Source: Saccharopolyspora hordei
GTDB taxonomy: Bacteria > Actinomycetota > Actinomycetes > Mycobacteriales > Pseudonocardiaceae
Assembly (NCBI RefSeq): GCF_013410345.1
Contig: NZ_JACCFJ010000001.1
Span: forward strand, 4,630,501-4,694,500
DNA length: 64,000 bases
Reading direction: 5' to 3'
How positions within the stretch are numbered: the stretch's first letter is position 1; each line of letters begins with the position of its first letter. Made by a program: the position numbers and the translations under genes. The notes under the pieces were generated by a model. That model did no database searches and was not told the origin of the DNA. It saw only the letters and a program-made list of their open reading frames with translations. This document shows positions 9,178 through 17,663 of this stretch, piece after piece.

Positions 9178-10071
9178 GTGCGTGTCCTGATCACCGGGTG
9201 GGCCAGCTTCCTGCACGGCGAAGCCACCGCGGGCGACGTGCTGAGCGCGCAGCACGTGGCGGCGGCGCTGACCGAACACGGGATCGACCACGACACCGCG
9301 TGGAGCCCGCGGTTCGCACCGCGCGCCCTGCACCTCGACGACGCGCGCCCGGAGGACTACACCCACCTCGTCTTCGTGTGCGGTCCCGCGCACGGCTGGC
9401 AGGTGCGCGAGCTGCACACCCGGTTCCCGGACTGCCACCGCGTCGCGGTGGGCGTGTCGGTGCTGCGGTCCGACGACCCCGCGGTGACCGGCTTCCACCG
9501 CGTCCTCCCGCGTGACGGGGCGGACACCGCCGCGGTCGACCTCGCCGCCCCGGTGGCGGTGCCGGGGACGGTCCCGGTCGTGGGCGTCGCGCTCGCCCCG
9601 GACCAGCCCGAGTACGGCGAGCGGCGCGCGCACGACGCGGTGCACCGGGCACTGCTGGACTGGCTCACCCGGCTCGACTGCGCCCGGCTGGAGCTGACCA
9701 CCCGGCTGGCGATCGACGACTGGCGCTGCTGCGCCACCGCGGAGCAGTTCGGCGCGCTGGTCGACCGGGTCGACGTGGTGGTGACGACGCGGCTGCACGG
9801 ACTGGTGTTCGGGTTGTCCCGCGGCAGGCCCGCGCTGGCGGTCGACCCGGTGCGCGGCGGCGGGAAGGTGTCCGCCCAAGCCGCCGCCTGGGGCTGGCCC
9901 GCGGTGGTCCGGCCGGAGGACCTCGACGACGCGGTGCTGGACCGGTGGTGGACCTGGTGCCGGTCCGACCGGGCGCGCGCGGCCGCGCAGGAGCACCGCG
10001 CGACCCGCTCTCCCCTGGTGCGGGCGGGGGTCGAACACCTCCTCGGCACCGGAGCGCTGGAGCACCGATGA
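9178..10071 (+). CDS. Polysaccharide pyruvyl transferase-like protein
   Basis: A 297-residue protein with the fold of polysaccharide pyruvyltransferases (CsaB/WcaK superfamily, GT-B like). It opens VRVLITGWASFLHGEATAGD and carries the family signature VVTTRLHGLVFGLSRGRPALAV near residues 200-220. Family members move a pyruvyl group from PEP onto a sugar hydroxyl; some are divergent and unassigned. The GTG start is set by AGGAGG five bases upstream. Its stop overlaps the ATG of the following GT2 gene. It probably modifies the same glycan as the divergent operon. The specific reaction is not provable from sequence. Confidence 0.72.
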   Translation: MRVLITGWASFLHGEATAGDVLSAQHVAAALTEHGIDHDTAWSPRFAPRALHLDDARPEDYTHLVFVCGPAHGWQVRELHTRFPDCHRVAVGVSVLRSDDPAVTGFHRVLPRDGADTAAVDLAAPVAVPGTVPVVGVALAPDQPEYGERRAHDAVHRALLDWLTRLDCARLELTTRLAIDDWRCCATAEQFGALVDRVDVVVTTRLHGLVFGLSRGRPALAVDPVRGGGKVSAQAAAWGWPAVVRPEDLDDAVLDRWWTWCRSDRARAAAQEHRATRSPLVRAGVEHLLGTGALEHR

Positions 10072-10934
10072 CGCGCGACACCACCGTCGTGATCGCCACG
10101 CGCGACCGGTGCGCGGAGCTCGACCGCACGCTGCGCCGGCTCAGCGCGCTGCGGCACCCGCCGCCGGTCGTCGTCGTGGACAACGCCTCCACGGACGGCA
10201 CCGCGCGGCTGGTGGCCGAGCAGCACCCGCAGGTCGACCTGGTCCGCGCCCCGGAGAACCTCGGCGCCGCGGGGCGCAACCTGGGCGTCGACCGGGCGAG
10301 CACCAGCTACGTCGCCTTCAGCGACGACGACTCGTGGTGGGCCGAGGGGGCGCTCGACCGCGCCGAAGAGGTCTTCGCGGCGCACCCCGAGGTCGGGTTG
10401 GTCGCCGCGCGCACGCTCGTCGGGCCGGAGGAGCGCCTGGACCCGGTGAACGTGGCGATGGCGCGCTCCCCGCTGCCGACACCGGCCGGGCTGCCCGGGC
10501 CGCGCGTCCTCGGCTTCACCGCGTGCGCCGCGGTGGTCCGGCGCCGCGCGTTCCTGGCGGTCGGTGGCTTCAGCGCCACGCTCTTCTTCGGCGCCGAGGA
10601 GAAGCTGCTCGCCTACGACCTCGCGGCGACGGGCTGGGACCTGGTCTACGAGGCGCGCGTGCAGGCCCACCACCACCCGTCCACGGTGCGGGCCGCGCCC
10701 GAGGTGCGGCGGGCGCTGGAGGAGCGGAACAACCTGCTCATCGCGTGGATGCGCTACGCGCCGGGTGCGGCGCTGCACCGGACGTTCGCGGTGCTCCGCG
10801 CGTGTCCCACCGACGGGGCGAGCCGCCGCGCCCTGCGCGCGGCCGTGCGGCAGCTGCCGACCGCGCTCGCGCAGCGCAGGCAGCTGCCCGCACGGGTGAT
10901 CCGGGAAGTCGACGTGCTGGAGGGGACGAGCTGA
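10068..10934 (+). CDS. Glycosyltransferase family 2
   Basis: A 288-residue GT-A glycosyltransferase. It has VVIATRDRCAELDRTLRRL, the nucleotide-binding VVVDNASTDGTARLV, and a DDD metal site in VAFSDDDSWW. A C-terminal HHHPSTVR and ERNNLLIAWM region is typical of rhamnosyl-type GT2 enzymes. Start overlaps the preceding gene stop (ATGA). It is clearly paralogous to the GT2 at 12464-13372, which has the same layout (DNGSHDGTAARV, FCDDDTTW, HHRPSTARN), suggesting a duplicated pair that adds similar residues. Donor and acceptor are unknown. Confidence 0.87.
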   Translation: MTRDTTVVIATRDRCAELDRTLRRLSALRHPPPVVVVDNASTDGTARLVAEQHPQVDLVRAPENLGAAGRNLGVDRASTSYVAFSDDDSWWAEGALDRAEEVFAAHPEVGLVAARTLVGPEERLDPVNVAMARSPLPTPAGLPGPRVLGFTACAAVVRRRAFLAVGGFSATLFFGAEEKLLAYDLAATGWDLVYEARVQAHHHPSTVRAAPEVRRALEERNNLLIAWMRYAPGAALHRTFAVLRACPTDGASRRALRAAVRQLPTALAQRRQLPARVIREVDVLEGTS

Positions 10935-10971
10935 CGACGGGCCCACCAGCGACCGACGGGGGGCGACAGGC

Positions 10972-11439
10972 GTGGACGGACGCCGCGAGCACACCGGGGC
11001 ACCGGTGCTGGGCGCGCTGCTGTCCGGGCTCGTGCTGACCGTTCCCGGCGCCGCGATGGGCTGCCTCAGCAGCGCCGCCCCGGTCCGGCTGTCGCTGCAC
11101 ACCGACTCACGCGCCGCCGCGATCGACGCCGGCCAGCTCCGGGAGGGCTCGGGTCCGCGGGTGGAGGTGGCGCGCACGCGCCGCGCGGTGCACGCCGACG
11201 TCACCCAGGTCCGGATCTGCTGGCCCCGCTTCGCGCGCGCCGCCCGCGAAGCGCACGTGTTCAGCTTCCTCATCGTCCCGCTCACCGGCAGCCCGCAGCT
11301 GGACGGCGCGGTGAGCCTCTACGGGGGGCGCTCGCACGCCTTCACCGACGCCGACGTCACGACCGCGCTGCGCGCGGTGGCCGGGATCCGCCGGGAACTG
11401 CTCGGACTCGCCGCTGACCGGACGCCGCGTCGGCGGTGA
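10972..11439 (+). CDS. GAF-like domain protein
   Basis: A 155-residue protein that looks like a single GAF domain: FLIVPLTGSPQLDGAVSLYGG followed by FTDADVTTALRAVAGI is the usual end of a GAF fold. No output domain (ANTAR, HTH, kinase) is present, so it may sense a ligand or be a degraded ANTAR-type regulator. The last 83 bp overlap, on the opposite strand, the 3-prime end of the sugar-nucleotide decarboxylase gene. Start is an ATG in the ORF; the region before it is short after the GT2 stop. Function is not known. Confidence 0.55.
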   Translation: MDGRREHTGAPVLGALLSGLVLTVPGAAMGCLSSAAPVRLSLHTDSRAAAIDAGQLREGSGPRVEVARTRRAVHADVTQVRICWPRFARAAREAHVFSFLIVPLTGSPQLDGAVSLYGGRSHAFTDADVTTALRAVAGIRRELLGLAADRTPRRR

Positions 11440-12367
11440 ACCACTCCATGGTGCGGCGCAGGCCCTCCACGACACCGACCTCCGGGCGCCAGCCGAGCTC
11501 GCTGATCGCCACGGTGATGTCCGGGCAGCGCCGACGGGGTTCGCCCGCGGCGGCGGCGACGTGCTCGATCGGCGAGCGCGACCCGGCGAGGCTGCGGACC
11601 AGCTCGGCCAGGCCGCGCACCGGGATCTCCCCCGGCCGCCCGATGTTCACCGGCGTCGGCCGGTCCCCGGCCGCGACCGCGAGCAGCCCGCGGACGGTGT
11701 CGTCCACATAGCACAGTGAGCGGGTCTGGTTCCCGTCGCCGTGCACGGTGATCGCCTCGTCCCGCAGTGCTTGGCGGACGAACGTGGACACCACCCGCCC
11801 GTCGTCGGGACGCATGCGCGGGCCGAAGGAGTTGAACACCCGAGCGATCCGGGTCGCCACCCCGCGGTGCCTGCCGTAGGCGGAGGTGAGCGCTTCGGCG
11901 TAGCGCTTGGCCTCGTCGTACACCGCGCGCGGCCCGACGGGGTCGACGTTGCCCCAGTAGTCCTCGGACTGCGGGTGGCGCAGCGGGTCGCCGTAGACCT
12001 CGCTGGTGGAGGCGAGCAGGAAGCGGGCCCCGTTGCGCTCGGCCAGTTCCAGCGCGTGCTGGGTGCCGCTGCTGCCCGCGCGCAGGGTCTCCAGCGGCAT
12101 GCGGGAGTAGTCCACCGGGGACGCCGGCGAGGCGAGGTGCACCACCAGGTCGACGTCGTCGACGTGGTAGGCGTCGCGCGCGATGTCGTGCGCGACGAAC
12201 TCGAAGCGCGGGTCGGAGCGCAGCCCGGCGAGGTTGCGTTCGGTGCCCGTGCACAGGTTGTCCACGCAGATCACCGACGTCCCGCGCGCGATGAGCTCCT
12301 CGCACAGGTGGGAACCGAGGAAACCGGCCCCACCTGTGACCACGGCCCGGCGGAAGTGCCATCCCAC
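11357..12367 (-). CDS. NAD-dependent epimerase/dehydratase, UDP-glucuronate decarboxylase-like
   Basis: A 336-residue extended SDR. It has the NAD motif TGGAGFLGSHL near residue 12, LASPASPVDY, the substrate-proximal STSEVYGD, catalytic YDEAK, and FGPRMRPDDGRVVSTF. NQTRSLCYVDD and PVNIGRPGEIPVRGLAELV follow, as in UDP-glucuronate decarboxylases (UXS), which make UDP-xylose from UDP-glucuronate. dTDP-glucose 4,6-dehydratase is the main alternative but the C-terminal half fits UXS better. The probable start is a GTG at 12367. It lies alone on the minus strand among plus-strand GT2 genes and likely provides a pentose donor to them. Confidence 0.85.
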   Translation of the reverse strand: MGWHFRRAVVTGGAGFLGSHLCEELIARGTSVICVDNLCTGTERNLAGLRSDPRFEFVAHDIARDAYHVDDVDLVVHLASPASPVDYSRMPLETLRAGSSGTQHALELAERNGARFLLASTSEVYGDPLRHPQSEDYWGNVDPVGPRAVYDEAKRYAEALTSAYGRHRGVATRIARVFNSFGPRMRPDDGRVVSTFVRQALRDEAITVHGDGNQTRSLCYVDDTVRGLLAVAAGDRPTPVNIGRPGEIPVRGLAELVRSLAGSRSPIEHVAAAAGEPRRRCPDITVAISELGWRPEVGVVEGLRRTMEWFTADAASGQRRVRAVPGGSRPPRAARS

Positions 12368-12463
12368 GAGGTCCACCCCTCCCCAGTCGCTCGCTGGGCT
12401 ACCCCGCGCGGCCGCACCGCAAACCGGCGGTTGACACCGCTGCCGCCGGGGTAACCGGGGCGC

Positions 12464-13372
12464 GTGCCGGGGAACGGGGAGAACGACCGCATTTCCGTCG
12501 TCGTCATGACGCACGAGCGGTGCGCGGAGCTGCTCCGGACGCTGGAGCACATGACGCGCATCCCGGACGCCCCACCGATCATCGTGGTGGACAACGGATC
12601 TCACGACGGCACGGCCGCGCGGGTGCGCGCCGAGTTCCCGGGCGTGCGCCTGCTGCGCCACGACCACAACCTCGGGGCGGCCGCGCGGAACTGGGCGGTC
12701 GAGCACGTCACCACGCCCTACGTCGCGTTCTGCGACGACGACACCACGTGGCAGCCCGGGTCCCTGGACCGCGCCGCCGACGTGCTGGACGAGCACCCCA
12801 GCGTGGGCGCGGTGATGGGGCGGTGCCTGGTCGAGCCGGGCCTGCGCGAGGACCCGCTCGTGCCGGAGCTGCGCGCGTCCCCGGTCCCGGCCCCGCACTG
12901 GTTGCCCGGCCCGGCGCTGATGAGCGTGATGGCCGCGCTCACCGCCTTCCGCGTGGACGCGTTCCGCGCGGCCGGCGGTTTCTCCGCGCGGTTGTGGCTC
13001 GGCGGCGAGGAGGAGCTGCTCGCGCTCGACCTGGTGGCGAGCGGCTGGTGGCTGTGCTGGCGGGAGGACGTCGTGGTCCACCACCGGCCGTCGACGGCCC
13101 GCAACGCCCGCCTCCGCCGGCAGCTGGGCATCCGCAACACCTTGCTGACCGCGTGGTTGCGGCGGCCGGTGCGCGACGCGCTGCGGCGCAGCGCCGCGGT
13201 GCTGGCGAGCGCGCCCAAGGACCGCTGCACCGCGGGTGCGGTGCTGCGCACCTGCCGGCTCGCCCCGTGGGTGGTGCGGGAGCGGGAGGTGGTCCCGGAC
13301 GAGGTCGAGCGGCGGCTCCGGCTGCTGGAGGAACCGCAGCGGAACTCCCCCGCGCGCCGCTACGTGGGCTAG
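12464..13372 (+). CDS. Glycosyltransferase family 2
   Basis: A 302-residue GT-A family 2 enzyme starting at GTG 12464. Motifs are VVVMTHERCAELLRTLEHM, IIVVDNGSHDGTAARV, the metal site VAFCDDDTTWQPG and a C-terminal VVVHHRPSTARNARLRR. It is a close architectural paralogue of the GT2 at 10068-10934. It is divergent from the UXS-like gene and converges with the MFS gene, their stops overlapping by a few bases. It probably acts on the same glycan; substrate unknown. Confidence 0.86.
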   Translation: MPGNGENDRISVVVMTHERCAELLRTLEHMTRIPDAPPIIVVDNGSHDGTAARVRAEFPGVRLLRHDHNLGAAARNWAVEHVTTPYVAFCDDDTTWQPGSLDRAADVLDEHPSVGAVMGRCLVEPGLREDPLVPELRASPVPAPHWLPGPALMSVMAALTAFRVDAFRAAGGFSARLWLGGEEELLALDLVASGWWLCWREDVVVHHRPSTARNARLRRQLGIRNTLLTAWLRRPVRDALRRSAAVLASAPKDRCTAGAVLRTCRLAPWVVREREVVPDEVERRLRLLEEPQRNSPARRYVG

Positions 13373-14751
13373 TCGCGGGCGGGCCGCGCGGCGCGCCCTC
13401 TCCGGGTGAGCCGCCCGCCCGGCCCGGTCCACCGTGGTCCGCGAGCGGGCCGGCGCGTCGCCTTCCCCCGTGCGGCGGGCTTCTCGGCCGGGACGGAGGT
13501 CGGGGCCACCAGGTGCGTCCAGCGGGCGTGCGCGGGCAGCGCGCGGCGCTGCGGGGACCGGGCGAACAGCACCCAGGCGACCACCGTGGCCAGCACGGTG
13601 ACCAGGCCGGCGACCTCGAGCGCACGACCGGGGCCGGCGAACTCCGACAGCCACCCCAGCAGCGGGCCGCCGACCGCGCCGGAGGCCGCGGTCACCATGC
13701 TCTTGGCCGCCAGCACCCGGCCGCGCATGTCCTCGTCGGTGTCCAGCTGGATCCGCGTGCTGGTGGCGGTGTCCAGCACCACGGCCCCGACAGCGATCGG
13801 GAACAGGTACGCGGCGAAGGCCCCCAGCACGGGGGCGGACCCGCTGGACAGCTGCAGCACGCTCGTGACCAGGGCCATGACCAGCACCAGCCGCAGCGTC
13901 AGCTGCTTGCACGCCGCGGCGACGAACCCGCCGACGATGGTGCCCGCGGCGAAGACCACGGAGAGGAACCCGTACCCCTGCGGGCCGCCGTCCAGCGGCC
14001 CCTCGCTCATGGCCGCCATCGTGACCTGGTAGTTCCGGCCGAGGCAGGACAGCACGAAGCTGAGCAGGAACAGCACGACCAGCGGCCGGTGCCCGAGCAC
14101 GTAGCGCAGCCCGGCGGTGACCCCGGACCGCTCCGGGGTGCTGGTCCGCAACGCGAACATCCCCTCCGGCCGGACGCGGGCGAGCGCGACCAGCACGGCG
14201 CCGAAGCTCAGCGCGTTGAGCAGCAGGAGCACCGGGACGCCGGTGACCACCACGAGCGCGCCGGCCAGGCCCATGCCGAGGACGCGACCACCGGAGCTGA
14301 TGATCGACCCGAGCGCCAGCGCGTTGCCCAGGTCCTCCCGCGGGACGAGCTGGGACCCGAAGCGGCCGAGCGCCGGGCCGTCGAACACGGTGACCACGCC
14401 GCCCACCAGCGCGGTGGCGTACACCGCGGGCAGCGGCCCGTCGGCCCAGGCCAGGCCGGCGAGCACGAGCGCGAGCACGCCGTGCAGCGTCTGGGTCACG
14501 AACAGCACGCGCCGGGTCGGCCAGCGGTCGGCCAGCGCACCGGCGAACGGGGACAGGACCACGCTGGGGAGGACCTGGAACAGCAGCGACAGCCCGAGCA
14601 TCCCGGGCGATCCGGTCTTGACGAGGACGAACCAGTTGAGCGCGAGGTTCTGCATCCACGCCCCGGTCACCGAGACGACGTCTGCGCACGCCCAGCGCCG
14701 GTAGTTCGCGTGTGTCAGCGCGCGGAACATGGTCGCGGCGGAGGCGCGCAC
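13369..14751 (-). CDS. MFS transporter of the EntS/MFS_3 type
   Basis: A 460-residue integral membrane protein with about twelve hydrophobic helices. It has the loop 2-3 motif GALADRWPTRRVLFV and an N-terminus (FRALTHANYRRWACADVVSVTGAWMQ begins the first helix) typical of the EntS-like exporter group. A long basic tail rich in R, P and G follows the last helix. The second half includes LGRNYQVTMAAMSEG, typical of this family. It converges on the GT2 gene. Such proteins export small hydrophilic or siderophore-like molecules; the substrate here cannot be read. Confidence 0.83.
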   Translation of the reverse strand: MRASAATMFRALTHANYRRWACADVVSVTGAWMQNLALNWFVLVKTGSPGMLGLSLLFQVLPSVVLSPFAGALADRWPTRRVLFVTQTLHGVLALVLAGLAWADGPLPAVYATALVGGVVTVFDGPALGRFGSQLVPREDLGNALALGSIISSGGRVLGMGLAGALVVVTGVPVLLLLNALSFGAVLVALARVRPEGMFALRTSTPERSGVTAGLRYVLGHRPLVVLFLLSFVLSCLGRNYQVTMAAMSEGPLDGGPQGYGFLSVVFAAGTIVGGFVAAACKQLTLRLVLVMALVTSVLQLSSGSAPVLGAFAAYLFPIAVGAVVLDTATSTRIQLDTDEDMRGRVLAAKSMVTAASGAVGGPLLGWLSEFAGPGRALEVAGLVTVLATVVAWVLFARSPQRRALPAHARWTHLVAPTSVPAEKPAARGKATRRPARGPRWTGPGGRLTRRGRAARPARD

Positions 14752-15100
14752 GGTGGGGTCCTTTCCGGGGGAGGAGTGACCGGCGGCCGGAGGTTCGGGG
14801 CAGCACGCCGGGCCGCGCCGGATCGCGGCGCACCACGCACCGTGGCACTCACGCGCGGAAGCTGAAAACCATTTGTGTTCGGCTTCTCAGGGTGCGGCCG
14901 GAATCCGTTGCCACTCGGGACTTTCCGCAGAACGACTGGTCACGAGCAGTCAGCGCGCTCACCGCGCCGGCGGTTTCCGCCGATCGCCGTCGGGGTACTC
15001 GCCGTGGAGTCGCAGCCGCCGCGGACGGCGGGACCGAGCCGACACCGGCGGACCCCGCCCAGGCGGACCGGCGCCCTGCCGGGCCACGCACGAGGACGTC
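14752..15100. other. Intergenic region without a gene
   Basis: About 350 bp between the MFS gene (leftward) and the DUF1206 gene (rightward). No coding region was recognised. It contains the SigB/SigF-type promoter listed separately at 14973-14998 and a locally AT-richer stretch near 14865-14885 that may hold the MFS promoter. Confidence 0.45.
14973..14998 (+). promoter_or_regulatory. SigB/SigF-type promoter for the DUF1206 gene
   Basis: GTTT (14973-14976), 16 nt, GGGTAC (14993-14998). This matches the general-stress sigma consensus of actinobacteria (Mycobacterium SigF GTTT...GGGTAT; Streptomyces SigB GNNT-N14-16-GGGTA). It lies about 100 bp before the DUF1206 ATG and is the best match of the set in this window. 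Confidence 0.6.
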
Positions 15101-15919
15101 ATGACCGATCTCACCCGTCGAGCCCGGCGCGCCGAGGGCAGCACCGCGGTGCGGGTCCTGGGCGTGCTCGGGTGGTCCTCCTACGGGACCGTCCACCTGG
15201 TCATCGCCTGGCTCGCGGTCGAGGTCTCGCTCGGCGAGCGGCAGGAGCAGCCGGCTCCGCAGGGTGCGATCGCCAAGCTCGCCCAGCAGCCCGTCGGCTC
15301 GGCCCTGCTGGCCGCCCTCGCGGCGGGACTGGGCGCGTTCGCGGTGTCACAGCTCGTCATGGCGGTGATCGGGTTCCGCTGGGTCCAGGAGCGACCCACC
15401 CGGATCGCCCGGAAGCTCGGCGCGCTCGGGCGCGCGGTGTTCTCGCTCGGCCTCGGGCTGCTGGCGGCGCGGCAGTGCGCCGGCGAGCGGATCGGCTCGA
15501 GCAGCGCGCAGCAGCAGCACCTCACCGCCGACCTGCTCCGGCTGCCCGCCGGCTGGGTCCTCGTCGCGGTGGTCGCCGTCGCGGTGCTGGTGGTCGCCGT
15601 GGCGACCGTCCGCCGCGGGCTGCTCCGCAGCTTCCGCGAGGACCTCGACCTGAGCGGGCTCTCCGAGCGCACCCGGTGCTGGGTCGAGCGGGTCGGGCTG
15701 GTCGGCTGGGTGGCCAAGGGACTCGCCTACGCCGGCATCGGCGTCCTCCTCGCCGCGGCCGCGGTGTCGAGCGACCCCGGCAAGTCCGGCGGCCTGGACC
15801 GGGCCCTGCACCTGCTCGCCGGTCCCCTGGCCGGCCGGATCGCGCTGTGGTCGATCGCCACCGGCTTCGTCGCCTTCGCCGCCTTCTGCCTCACCGCAGC
15901 CGCGACCCACCGCCGCTGA
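15101..15919 (+). CDS. DUF1206 integral membrane protein
   Basis: A 272-residue membrane protein made of three similar units of two helices each. Each unit begins with a glycine-rich helix: VLGVLGWSSYGTVHLVIAWL, LGALGRAVFSLGLGLLAARQ, VGLVGWVAKGLAYAGIGVLL. This triplication is the hallmark of DUF1206, a family common in stress regions of actinobacteria and of unknown function. ATG 15101 was chosen because the reading frame upstream is not membrane-like. A SigB/SigF-type promoter precedes it. It converges on the zinc dehydrogenase gene with a 30-bp gap. Confidence 0.85.
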   Translation: MTDLTRRARRAEGSTAVRVLGVLGWSSYGTVHLVIAWLAVEVSLGERQEQPAPQGAIAKLAQQPVGSALLAALAAGLGAFAVSQLVMAVIGFRWVQERPTRIARKLGALGRAVFSLGLGLLAARQCAGERIGSSSAQQQHLTADLLRLPAGWVLVAVVAVAVLVVAVATVRRGLLRSFREDLDLSGLSERTRCWVERVGLVGWVAKGLAYAGIGVLLAAAAVSSDPGKSGGLDRALHLLAGPLAGRIALWSIATGFVAFAAFCLTAAATHRR

Positions 15920-15949
15920 GCCGCCCGCAGCCGGCACCGGGCCTGGTCG

Positions 15950-17137
15950 TCACGTGCCTGGTTGCAGCAGGACCTTGATCGCGCCGTCGACCTTGCGCTG
16001 GAAGATGTCGTAGCCGTGCGGCGCCTGTTCCAGCGGCAGCCGGTGGGTGGCCAGGTCGAGGACCCCGAGCGGGTCGGACTCGTCCTGCACCAGCGGCAGC
16101 ACGTCGGGGATCCAGCGCCTGACGTGCGCCTGCCCCATGGCGATCCGCACGCCCTTGTCGAACATCGTCAGCATGGGCAGCGGGTCGGCGGTGCCCGCGT
16201 AGACGCCGCTGAGCGAGATCGTCCCGCCACGCCGCACCGCGTCGATGCACTGGTACAGCACCGTCAGCCGGTCCACGCCGGCCTTGGTCATCATCGGCTC
16301 CGCCACCGCGTCGGGCAGGGCGGTGACCATCTTCTGCAGGAACTCCGCCCCCGGCGAGCCGTGCGCCTCCATGCCGACCGCGTCGATCACCGAGTCGGTG
16401 CCGCGCCCCTCCGTCCGGTCCCGGACCACGGCCGGCACGTCGTCCTCCTCCCGCGCGTCGATCACCTCGACGCCGTGCCGCGCCGCCATCTCCAACCGCT
16501 CCGGGACCAGGTCGACGCCGATCACCCGCCTCCCGAGGTGGGCCGCGATCCGCGCGCACATCTGCCCGATCGGGCCGAGCCCGAGCACCAGCACCGAGCC
16601 CCGCTCGGGGACCGACGCGAACGCGACCGCCTGCCACGCCGTCGGCAGCACGTCCGAGAGGTAGACGAACTGCTCGTCCGGTGGGCCCTCGGGCACCTTG
16701 ATCGGCCCGAACTGCGCCTGCGGGACCCGCAGCAGCTCGGCCTGACCGCCCGGCACGCTGCCGTAGAGCTTGGTGTAGCCGAACAGCGCCGCACCGGACC
16801 CCTGGTCGCGCACCTGCGTCGTCTCGCACTGCGCGAACAGCCCGCGGTCGCACATCCAGCAGTGCCCGCAGGCGATGTTGAACGGGACGACGACCCGGTC
16901 CCCGGGCTTGATGTGCTCGACGGCCGCCCCGGTCTCCCGGACGATGCCCATCGGCTCGTGGCCGAGGACGTCGCCCTGCTCCAGGAAGGGGCCGAGCAGC
17001 TCGTAGAGGTGCAGGTCGGACCCGCAGATGGCGGTGGTGGTCACCTCGACGATCGCGTCGGTGTCGGCTTCCAGCCGCGGATCGGGAACGTCGGTGACCT
17101 GGACGTTCCGCGGTCCCTGCCAGGTGAGCGCTCGCAT
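15950..17137 (-). CDS. Zinc-dependent alcohol dehydrogenase, glutathione-independent formaldehyde dehydrogenase-like
   Basis: A medium-chain dehydrogenase of 395 residues. The catalytic zinc site has ICGSDLH and GHEPMG. The structural zinc lobe has CGHCWMCDRGLFAQC. The Rossmann motif is VLGLGPIGQMCARIAA, with an acidic residue after strand 2 (VIGVDLVPERL) indicating NAD. The long insert and PTAWQAV region fit the glutathione-independent formaldehyde dehydrogenase group. ATG 17137 was preferred over the in-frame GTG six bases upstream because GGAGG sits seven bases before it. It follows the DUF2267 gene by 23 bp and is probably co-transcribed in a stress unit. Likely detoxifies aldehydes; substrate unproven. 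Confidence 0.85.
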   Translation of the reverse strand: MRALTWQGPRNVQVTDVPDPRLEADTDAIVEVTTTAICGSDLHLYELLGPFLEQGDVLGHEPMGIVRETGAAVEHIKPGDRVVVPFNIACGHCWMCDRGLFAQCETTQVRDQGSGAALFGYTKLYGSVPGGQAELLRVPQAQFGPIKVPEGPPDEQFVYLSDVLPTAWQAVAFASVPERGSVLVLGLGPIGQMCARIAAHLGRRVIGVDLVPERLEMAARHGVEVIDAREEDDVPAVVRDRTEGRGTDSVIDAVGMEAHGSPGAEFLQKMVTALPDAVAEPMMTKAGVDRLTVLYQCIDAVRRGGTISLSGVYAGTADPLPMLTMFDKGVRIAMGQAHVRRWIPDVLPLVQDESDPLGVLDLATHRLPLEQAPHGYDIFQRKVDGAIKVLLQPGT

Positions 17138-17160
17138 GGGCACCTCCGTGTTCGGCTGCG

Positions 17161-17559
17161 TCAGTCCGTCCCGCGTGCGGGCTTGCCTGCGTCGAGGAAG
17201 ACGTGCAGGTCGCAGCTGAGCGCCGCCCGCACCTCGACCAGCGTCTGCGCGTCGACCACCCCGTGCAGCAGCTCGAACACCACCCGCGCCCCGTAGGTGC
17301 TCTCCGGCGTGCCGAGGCCCGAGTACGTGCTGACCCGGTCGATGAACTCGCAGATGTCGAACTCCTCCGGGGCGGCGCCCGGGGTGCCGCGCAGGTACCG
17401 GGCGAACCCCGGCTCCACCTCGGCCGCGAGCCGGCTCGCCGTGGCACCGGGCACCCGCTGCGCCAGGGTCAGCAACGTCGCCCGCACCACGGCCGCCGCC
17501 TCCCGCTCGGGCAGGCCGGTCCGGCGCCCGACCTCCGCCACGAACGCCTCACCGCGCAT
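17161..17559 (-). CDS. DUF2267 protein
   Basis: A 132-residue protein matching DUF2267 in pattern: FVAEVGRRTGLPEREAAAVVRATLLTLAQRV followed by a conserved FDICEFIDRVS and a helical second half ending CDLHVFLDAG. The family is small, soluble, helical and of unknown function, and is usually found in stress or oxygen-limitation gene neighbourhoods of actinobacteria. ATG 17559 follows GGGGAGG. It lies 104 bp after the ChaB-like gene and 23 bp before the zinc dehydrogenase. Confidence 0.75.
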   Translation of the reverse strand: MRGEAFVAEVGRRTGLPEREAAAVVRATLLTLAQRVPGATASRLAAEVEPGFARYLRGTPGAAPEEFDICEFIDRVSTYSGLGTPESTYGARVVFELLHGVVDAQTLVEVRAALSCDLHVFLDAGKPARGTD

Positions 17560-17663
17560 GGCCCCTCCCCGGTCGGGCTCCGCCGGGCGACGGCAGCGCC
17601 GGCGCCCCCGGCCGGCCGGGACCGGTGTCCGCCGTGCCGGTGCCGGAGCGGTGGGCGCGGACG

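Noticed and set aside
12520-14865. A 781-residue plus-strand ORF over the GT2 and MFS genes
   Set aside because: Out-of-frame with the GT2 and antisense to the MFS gene; low-complexity R/A/G/P/Q-rich translation.
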